From assembly GCF_014211915.1 (NCBI RefSeq), contig NZ_CP060039.1, positions 3,038,001 through 3,102,000 of the forward strand: a stretch of DNA of 64,000 nt, given 5' to 3'. Source of the DNA: Burkholderia cenocepacia. GTDB lineage: Bacteria; Pseudomonadota; Gammaproteobacteria; Burkholderiales; Burkholderiaceae. The notes beneath the pieces are model-generated. The model saw only the letters and a list, made by a program, of their open reading frames with translations. It ran no database searches and was not told where the DNA came from. Each line of letters begins with the position of its first letter. Positions within the stretch are counted from its first letter, which is position 1. The position numbers and the translations under genes were made by a program. Below are positions 58,567 to 64,000 of the stretch, one piece after another.

Positions 58567-59265
58567 TCACACGGCGCCGACGAGCCGGTAGCCGACGCCC
58601 GTCTCGGTGACGATGTGCTCGGGCTGCGCGGGATCGGCCTCGAGCTTCTGGCGCAGGTGCGCCATGTAGATGCGCAGGTAGTGATGGCTCTCGACGTGCG
58701 ACGGCCCCCACACGTCGCGCAGCAGCTGGCGGTGCGTGAGCACGCGCCCCGCGTGACGCACGAGCGTCGCGAGCAGCCGGTATTCGAGCGGCGTCAGGTG
58801 CACGATCGCGTCGTCGCGCCACACCTGGCGCAGCGCGAGATCAACGGTCACGGTGCCGAAGCTCACCTTCGGCGACTCGTTCGCGCCGCCCTGGTTGCGC
58901 CGGCGCAGTTGCGCGCGCATCCGCGCCCGCAGTTCGGACACGCCGAACGGCTTGGTCAGGTAGTCGTCGGCGCCCGCGTCGAGCGCCGCGACCTTCTCCT
59001 CTTCCTGCGTGCGGGCGGACAGCACGATCACCGGCACCTCGGACCAGCCGCGCAGCTCGCGGATCACGTCGAGGCCGTCGGTATCGGGCAGGCCGAGGTC
59101 GACGATCACGAGATCGGGCTTGCGCGTCGCCGCGTCGATCAGCCCCTGCTTGCCCGTCTCGGCCTCGAACACCGCGATGTCCTCCTCTTCGAGCGCGGCG
59201 CGCACGAAGCGGCGGATCTGCTTTTCGTCCTCGATCAGGACGACGGTCAGGCTGGGTTCACTCAT
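58567..59265 (-). CDS. kdpE: Response regulator KdpE
   Basis: The 232-residue OmpR-type regulator has the receiver domain with acidic pocket (IEDEKQ), phosphoacceptor Asp56 in VIVDLGLPDTDG, Lys in TKPFG, and a winged-helix DNA-binding domain (residues about 130-230) with VWGPSHVESHHYLRIYMAHLRQKLE. It activates the kdp operon when phosphorylated by KdpD. It overlaps kdpD by 8 bases. Confidence 0.95.
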   Translation of the reverse strand: MSEPSLTVVLIEDEKQIRRFVRAALEEEDIAVFEAETGKQGLIDAATRKPDLVIVDLGLPDTDGLDVIRELRGWSEVPVIVLSARTQEEEKVAALDAGADDYLTKPFGVSELRARMRAQLRRRNQGGANESPKVSFGTVTVDLALRQVWRDDAIVHLTPLEYRLLATLVRHAGRVLTHRQLLRDVWGPSHVESHHYLRIYMAHLRQKLEADPAQPEHIVTETGVGYRLVGAV

Positions 59266-62101
59266 GGTCTGGCAATGACTCGGATGGAGGCGATGCGCCC
59301 GGCAGGTCGGATTCGTCGTCGGGCACGGCGGGGGCGGCCGGCGGCGTGTCGACCGGCAGCGTGAACCAGAAGCGCGCGCCCGTCACGTGGCCGTCGGGCG
59401 CGGTGCGGTTGAGCGCGCCGATTTTACCGCCGTGCGCCTCGACGATCGCGCGGCAGATCGCGAGGCCGAGCCCGATGCCCGGCGTCGCCGATTCCTTCTC
59501 GCCGCGCGTGAACTTGTCGAAGATCCGCGTTTCCATGCCGGCCGGCAGGCCCGGGCCGTGATCGTCGACGTGCACGCGAATGAATGGCTGCCCGTCCTCG
59601 GTCACGCGCTCGGCGCCGATGTCGAGCGACGTATCGGGCGGCGTGTACTTCGCCGCGTTCTCGAACAGGTTGGTGAACAGCCGCTCCATCAGCACCGCGT
59701 CCATCTGCAGCAGCGGCAGGTCGGCCGGCAGCGCGACGCGCGCGGGATGGCGCGCGAGCACGCGCCGGCAGGCGGCGAGCGCAGCGCCGACCGTTTCCTC
59801 GAGCAGCGACCACTGGCGCTTCAGCTGCAGGCTGCCGGCCTGCAGCCGCGCCATGTCGAGCAGGTTCGTGACGATGCCCGTCATCCGCAGCGCCTCGTCG
59901 TGAATCGCGTCGACGAGTTCGCCCTCGCGCTGCGCGAGCCGCCCGGCCGCCGCGGCGTCGCCGGCCTGCGCGGCCGCGCGCCCGTTCGCTAGCATCGACG
60001 AGAAGCCGACGATCGTCGTGAGCGGCGTGCGCAGGTCGTGCGAGATCGCCGACAACAGCGAATTGCGCAGCCGCTCGGACTCCATGTTGACGAGCGCGTC
60101 GCGCGCGATCTCGACGTAGTGCACGCGCTCCAGCGCCAGCGCGATCTGCGCGGCGAACGCGTCGAGCATCCGCTGCTGCTCGGGCACCTCGAGTTCGCGC
60201 GGCTCGCGCGACGCGACGGCCAGCACGCCGCGCGTGCGCATCGGCGCCTTCAGCGGCAGGTACAGCGCGGCCGTCGCCGGCAAGGTATCGGTGCCGCGCC
60301 CGGCCGGCTTCTGCTGGTCGTACACCCACTGGCCGACGTCGCTGTCGAGCTCGGCACCGGTCAGCGTGATGGCCGCATCGGGCTCCTCGATCTTCTGCCG
60401 CACCTGGTCCGCGCTGTCGGGCAAAAGGAACGCGACGCGCGCGCGGAACACCTCGCCCACGTGGCGGCTGCCGATCTCGACGATCTGCTCGGTCGTCAGC
60501 GCCGCGCCGAGCTCGCGCGCCATCGCGTAGATCGCGCCGGTGCGGCGCTCGCGGCGCTGCGCGACGCTCGCCTGGCGCGTCAGCGTCGACGTCAGGTGGC
60601 TGATCACGAGCGACGTGAGCAGCATCCCGAAGAAGGTCAGCAGGTATTGCGTGTCGCTGACCGAGAACGACATGCGCGGCGGCACGAAGAAGAAATCGAA
60701 CGCGGCCACCGACAGGAACGACTGCAGCACGCCCGGGCCGCGCCCGAGCCGCACCGCCGAGAACACCACGCCGAGCAGGTACAGCATCACGAGGTTCGTG
60801 AGGTCGAGCCGCCCGGACACGACGCTCGCGACGACGGTGATCGCCGCGCAGATCGCGCCCGCATACGCGTAATGGCGCGGCGGCGAGCGGTGCGTGCCGA
60901 ACTGCGCGAACGCATCGCGCCAGTCGCGCGCCCGTGCGTCGAGCGGCGCGGCGCGCGCCTCGTCGCTCGCGGACGCGCGAATCAGCATCAGGTCGACGTC
61001 GCCCGCGCGCTCCGCCAGCTGCTCGCCGAACGGCCGCGCGAAGCGGCGCACGAGCCCGACCTTCGGCGAGCCGCCCGCGACGAGCTTCGACACGTTGCGC
61101 ACCTTCGCATAGCCGATCAGCGCGGCGACCGCATCCGCGCCGGCGAGCGTGGCCGTCTCCGCGCCGAGTTCGGCCGCGAGCTTCAGCGCGTCGAGCGTGC
61201 GCTGCCGCCGCGCGTCGGGCAGCCGCTGCAGGCGCGGCGTCTCGACGTACACGGCGATCCAGTCGGCCTTCAGGCTCGCCGCGAGGCGCGCCGCCGCGCG
61301 CACGAGCGTCGGCGCTTCGGGGCCGGGCCCGACGCACACCAGCAGCCGCTCGCGCGCCTGCCAGATGCGCTGGATCGAACGGTCGGCGCGGTACTCGCGC
61401 ATCTGCGCGTCGACGCGATCGGCCGTGCGCCGCAGCGCGAGTTCGCGCAGCGCGATCAGGTTGCCCTTGCGGAAGAAGTTGCGCACCGCGCGCTCGGCCT
61501 GCTGCGCGAGATAGACCTTGCCGTCGCGCATCCGCTCGAGCAGTTCCTCGGCCGGCAGGTCGACGAGCGTGACTTCGTCGGCCGCGTCGAACACGCGATC
61601 GGGCACCGTCTCCCACACGCGGATGCCGGTGATCGCGCCGACCACGTCGTTCAGGCTTTCGAGGTGCTGGACGTTGACGGTCGTATACACGTCGATGCCC
61701 GCGTCGAGCAGCTCGTAGACGTCCTGCCAGCGCTTCAGGTGCCGTGCGCCCTGCACGTTCGAATGCGCGAGCTCGTCGACGAGGATCAGTTGCGGCGCAC
61801 GCGCGAGCGCGCCGTCGAGATCGAATTCGGCGAGCGGGCGGCCGCGATAGTCGATGCGGGCGGGCGGCAGCACGTCGAGGCCGTCGAGCAGCGCGGCGGT
61901 TTCGGCACGGCCGTGGGTCTCGACGATGCCGACGACGACGTCGACGCCTTCCTGCACGCGCTGGCGCGCCGCCTGCAGCATCGCGTAGGTCTTGCCGACG
62001 CCGGCGGACGCGCCGAAGAAGATCTTGAGCTGGCCGCGCCGCTGCTTTTCTTCATCGCGCTGCAGCTTGTCGAGGAGTTGGTCTGGATCGGGGCGGTTCA
62101 T
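59258..62101 (-). CDS. kdpD: Sensor histidine kinase KdpD
   Basis: The 947-residue kinase has a Walker-A-like FFGASAGVGKT (residues 28-38) in the N-terminal KdpD domain, a universal-stress-like domain (about 245-370), four transmembrane helices (about 400-510), a GAF-like domain, the HisKA site ISHDLRTPLT with His688, and a HATPase with VHVDDHGPGLP and GIGLGLAICRAIVEAHGG. It senses low K+ and turgor or osmotic stress. Layout and length match E. coli KdpD (894) with a longer tail. Confidence 0.95.
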   Translation of the reverse strand: MNRPDPDQLLDKLQRDEEKQRRGQLKIFFGASAGVGKTYAMLQAARQRVQEGVDVVVGIVETHGRAETAALLDGLDVLPPARIDYRGRPLAEFDLDGALARAPQLILVDELAHSNVQGARHLKRWQDVYELLDAGIDVYTTVNVQHLESLNDVVGAITGIRVWETVPDRVFDAADEVTLVDLPAEELLERMRDGKVYLAQQAERAVRNFFRKGNLIALRELALRRTADRVDAQMREYRADRSIQRIWQARERLLVCVGPGPEAPTLVRAAARLAASLKADWIAVYVETPRLQRLPDARRQRTLDALKLAAELGAETATLAGADAVAALIGYAKVRNVSKLVAGGSPKVGLVRRFARPFGEQLAERAGDVDLMLIRASASDEARAAPLDARARDWRDAFAQFGTHRSPPRHYAYAGAICAAITVVASVVSGRLDLTNLVMLYLLGVVFSAVRLGRGPGVLQSFLSVAAFDFFFVPPRMSFSVSDTQYLLTFFGMLLTSLVISHLTSTLTRQASVAQRRERRTGAIYAMARELGAALTTEQIVEIGSRHVGEVFRARVAFLLPDSADQVRQKIEEPDAAITLTGAELDSDVGQWVYDQQKPAGRGTDTLPATAALYLPLKAPMRTRGVLAVASREPRELEVPEQQRMLDAFAAQIALALERVHYVEIARDALVNMESERLRNSLLSAISHDLRTPLTTIVGFSSMLANGRAAAQAGDAAAAGRLAQREGELVDAIHDEALRMTGIVTNLLDMARLQAGSLQLKRQWSLLEETVGAALAACRRVLARHPARVALPADLPLLQMDAVLMERLFTNLFENAAKYTPPDTSLDIGAERVTEDGQPFIRVHVDDHGPGLPAGMETRIFDKFTRGEKESATPGIGLGLAICRAIVEAHGGKIGALNRTAPDGHVTGARFWFTLPVDTPPAAPAVPDDESDLPGASPPSESLPDHE

Positions 62102-62162
62102 GCGTCAGGAGGGCGACACGCCGGATGGCGCGCGAGATACAGCCATTGTGGTTCCAAATCGC

Positions 62163-62193
62163 CGCAAAAGGCAAAGACGGCGCGAGCGCCGTC
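62163..62193 (-). terminator. Terminator-like hairpin between kdpC and kdpD
   Basis: In minus-strand RNA GACGGCG (62193-62187) and CGCCGTC (62182-62176) form a 7-bp stem with CTCG loop, followed by TTTGCCTTTT (62175-62166). It lies in the 148-base kdpC-kdpD gap and may reduce expression of kdpDE relative to kdpABC. Confidence 0.55.
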
Positions 62194-62249
62194 GAAACGA
62201 AGTCGGGCCCGGCGCGCAGCCAGCCGCGCCGGGGAGCCCGCACGCACGC

Positions 62250-62831
62250 TCAGTGTGCGGCCTGCGCCGCGTCGAGCGCGAGATTCAGCTTCAGCACGTT
62301 CACGCGCGGCTCGCCGAGCACGCCGAACTGGCGGCCCGTCGTGTTCGCGGCGACGAGTTGCGCGACCGCGTCCGGCGTCAGGTTGCGCGCCTTCGCGACG
62401 CGCTCGACCTGATACGCGGCCGCCGCCGGCGTGATTTCCGGATCGAGACCGCTCGCCGACGCCGTCACGAGGTCGACCGGCACCGGCTTCGACAGATCGG
62501 TGCCCGCGTCGCGCAGCGCGGCGATGCGCGCCTTCACCTGGTCGGCGAGCGACGGGTTCAACGGGCCGAGGTTCGAGCCGCCGGAGCCTGCCGCGTTGTA
62601 CGGCATCGGCGCGGTGGCCGACAGCCGGCCCCAGAAGTATTTCGGCGCGTCGAACGGCTGGCCGATCAGCGCGGAGCCGACGACCTTGCCGTTCTGCTCG
62701 ATCAGGCTGCCGTTGGCCTGCGACGGGAACACGGCCTGACCGAACACGGTCATCACGGCCGGGTAAGCGAGCCCCGTCACGGCGGTCAGGATGACGAACA
62801 GCACGACGAGCGGGCGAATCAACGTTTTCAT
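62250..62831 (-). CDS. kdpC: K+-transporting ATPase subunit KdpC
   Basis: The 193-residue protein has a single N-terminal transmembrane helix ([23 protein letters not shown]), [45 protein letters not shown] and the C-terminal [15 protein letters not shown]. It stabilises the KdpFABC complex and helps ATP affinity. It is 25 bases after kdpB. Confidence 0.96.
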   Translation of the reverse strand: MKTLIRPLVVLFVILTAVTGLAYPAVMTVFGQAVFPSQANGSLIEQNGKVVGSALIGQPFDAPKYFWGRLSATAPMPYNAAGSGGSNLGPLNPSLADQVKARIAALRDAGTDLSKPVPVDLVTASASGLDPEITPAAAAYQVERVAKARNLTPDAVAQLVAANTTGRQFGVLGEPRVNVLKLNLALDAAQAAH

Positions 62832-62856
62832 GATGGTTCCTTCAAGAACGGCCGGC

Positions 62857-64000
62857 TCAGGCCCAGCCGAGCGCGGCGAGCGTCATGTCGATCAGCTTGA
62901 TGAACGGGAACGGCAGCAGCACGCCGCCGAGGCCGTACACCAGCAGGTTGCGGCGCAGCAGCGACGCGGCGCCGAGCGGCCGGTAAGTCACACCCTTCAG
63001 CGCGAGCGGGATCAGCGCGACGATGATCAACGCATTGAAGATCACGGCCGACAGGATCGCGGACGCCGGCGACGTCAGATGCATGATGTCGAGCACGCGC
63101 AGTTGCGGGTAGGTCGTCACGAACGCGGCCGGGATGATCGCGAAGTACTTCGCGATGTCGTTCGCGATCGAGAACGTGGTGAGCGACCCGCGCGTCATCA
63201 GCATCTGCTTGCCGATCTCGACGATCTCGATCAGCTTCGTCGGGTTCGAGTCGAGGTCGACCATGTTGCCGGCTTCCTTCGCCGCCTGCGTGCCGGTGTT
63301 CATCGCGACCGCGACGTCGGCCTGCGCGAGCGCCGGCGCGTCGTTGGTGCCGTCGCCGGTCATCGCGACGAGGCGCCCCGCCGCCTGATGCTCGCGAATC
63401 GTCGCGAGCTTGGTTTCCGGCGTCGCTTCCGCGAGGAAATCGTCGACGCCCGCTTCCGCCGCGATCGCCGCGGCCGTCAGCCGGTTGTCGCCCGTCACCA
63501 TCACGGTCTTGATGCCCATCTTGCGCAGTTCCGCGAAGCGCTCCTTGATGCCGCCCTTCACGATGTCCTTCAGCTCGATCACGCCGAGCACGCGCGCCGC
63601 CCCGTCCTGCAGGTCGGCCACGACGAGCGGCGTGCTGCCGCGGCGCGCGACGTCGTCCACCGCGCGGCGCACTTCTTCGGGGAAGCGGCTGCCGTGGGTT
63701 TCGACGTAGCGGCGGATCGCGTCGGCCGCGCCCTTGCGGATCTCGCGGCCGGGCAGGTCGACGCCGCTCATCCGCGTCTGCGCGGAAAAGCCGAGGAACG
63801 TCGCGTGCAGTTGCGCCATGTCGCGCTGGCGAATGTTGAAGCGCTCCTTCGCGAGCACGACGATGCTGCGCCCTTCCGGCGTTTCGTCCGCGAGCGACGA
63901 CAGTTGCGCGGCATCGGCCAGCGCTTCCTCGGTCACGCCCGGCGCCGGCACGAACGTCGACGCCTGGCGGTTGCCGAGCGTGATCGTGCCGGTCTTGTCG
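62857..64000 (-). CDS. kdpB: K+-transporting ATPase subunit KdpB, N-terminal part outside the window
   Basis: The frame is open to the window edge; the first visible codons read [14 protein letters not shown], so the phosphorylated Asp (63997-63999) lies at the very edge. Visible parts are the P- and N-domains ([18 protein letters not shown] region as [65 protein letters not shown]) and the C-terminal helices. About 300 N-terminal residues are beyond base 64000. It is the ATP-hydrolysing subunit of the high-affinity K+ pump. Confidence 0.95.
   Translation of the reverse strand, partial: DKTGTITLGNRQASTFVPAPGVTEEALADAAQLSSLADETPEGRSIVVLAKERFNIRQRDMAQLHATFLGFSAQTRMSGVDLPGREIRKGAADAIRRYVETHGSRFPEEVRRAVDDVARRGSTPLVVADLQDGAARVLGVIELKDIVKGGIKERFAELRKMGIKTVMVTGDNRLTAAAIAAEAGVDDFLAEATPETKLATIREHQAAGRLVAMTGDGTNDAPALAQADVAVAMNTGTQAAKEAGNMVDLDSNPTKLIEIVEIGKQMLMTRGSLTTFSIANDIAKYFAIIPAAFVTTYPQLRVLDIMHLTSPASAILSAVIFNALIIVALIPLALKGVTYRPLGAASLLRRNLLVYGLGGVLLPFPFIKLIDMTLAALGWA

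Noticed and set aside
62857..64000. kdpB as a broken gene
   Set aside because: The frame is open to the edge and begins at DKTGT; it is cut by the window and not a pseudogene.

Overview
The window reads as chromosome 1 of a Burkholderia cepacia-complex-like betaproteobacterium. The composition is very GC-rich, coding is dense, and gene order is typical of Burkholderiales: a full nuo operon ending in a DUF2818 gene, then secG-tpiA, rpsO-pnp, ilvBHC-psd-pssA-leuA, and a sigma factor-DUF3619-DUF3106-RDD cassette. The genus call is inferred from protein families and gene order; no database was searched. Nearly all of it is core chromosome: I see no phage, insertion sequence, CRISPR array or integrative element.

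Layout. 1-5.1 kb: yaaA (3' end cut), an orphan PIN protein, a methionine-type aminotransferase, two glutathione transferases and an enoyl-CoA hydratase. 5.2-9.0 kb (minus): two MaoC-like hydratases and an acyl-CoA dehydrogenase pair that is read as one fused frame here, then DUF1178. 9.1-25 kb (minus): a Nudix hydrolase, DUF2818 and the 14-gene complex I operon nuoA-N. 25.1-30.5 kb (minus): tRNA-Leu(GAG), secG, tpiA, a quinone oxidoreductase, pnp and rpsO. 30.6-35.2 kb: an amino-acid binding protein, a lipoprotein, and a carbonic anhydrase-SulP pair. 35.2-42.3 kb (minus): branched-chain amino acid genes interleaved with phosphatidylethanolamine synthesis genes. 42.6-44.9 kb: the sigma factor cassette. 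45.1-47.7 kb: a PlcP-like phosphoesterase, an Agt-like glycosyltransferase and diacylglycerol kinase, preceded by a good Pho box. 47.9-52.1 kb: TetR, LOG, SDR and ArnT-like genes. 52.3-58.4 kb (minus): DUF924, AlaX, truncated haemoglobin, FtsX-type permease, DUF4126, a guanidinium exporter under a mini-ykkC motif, and DUF333. 58.6-64 kb (minus): kdpE, kdpD, kdpC and the 3' part of kdpB.

The most interesting signals are regulatory or structural. (1) The plcP-agt-dgkA set with a Pho box suggests phosphate-starvation lipid remodelling. (2) A two-hairpin guanidine-II riboswitch precedes the SMR exporter. (3) A leucine-rich, nearly leaderless leader ORF with mutually exclusive hairpins precedes leuA. 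(4) A missing base appears to fuse two acyl-CoA dehydrogenases, and another missing base leaves tRNA-Leu with a 6-nt anticodon loop; both look like short-homopolymer contractions, so sequence error must be excluded first. (5) Hairpins sit at the acyl-CoA dehydrogenase ribosome binding site and in the pnp leader.
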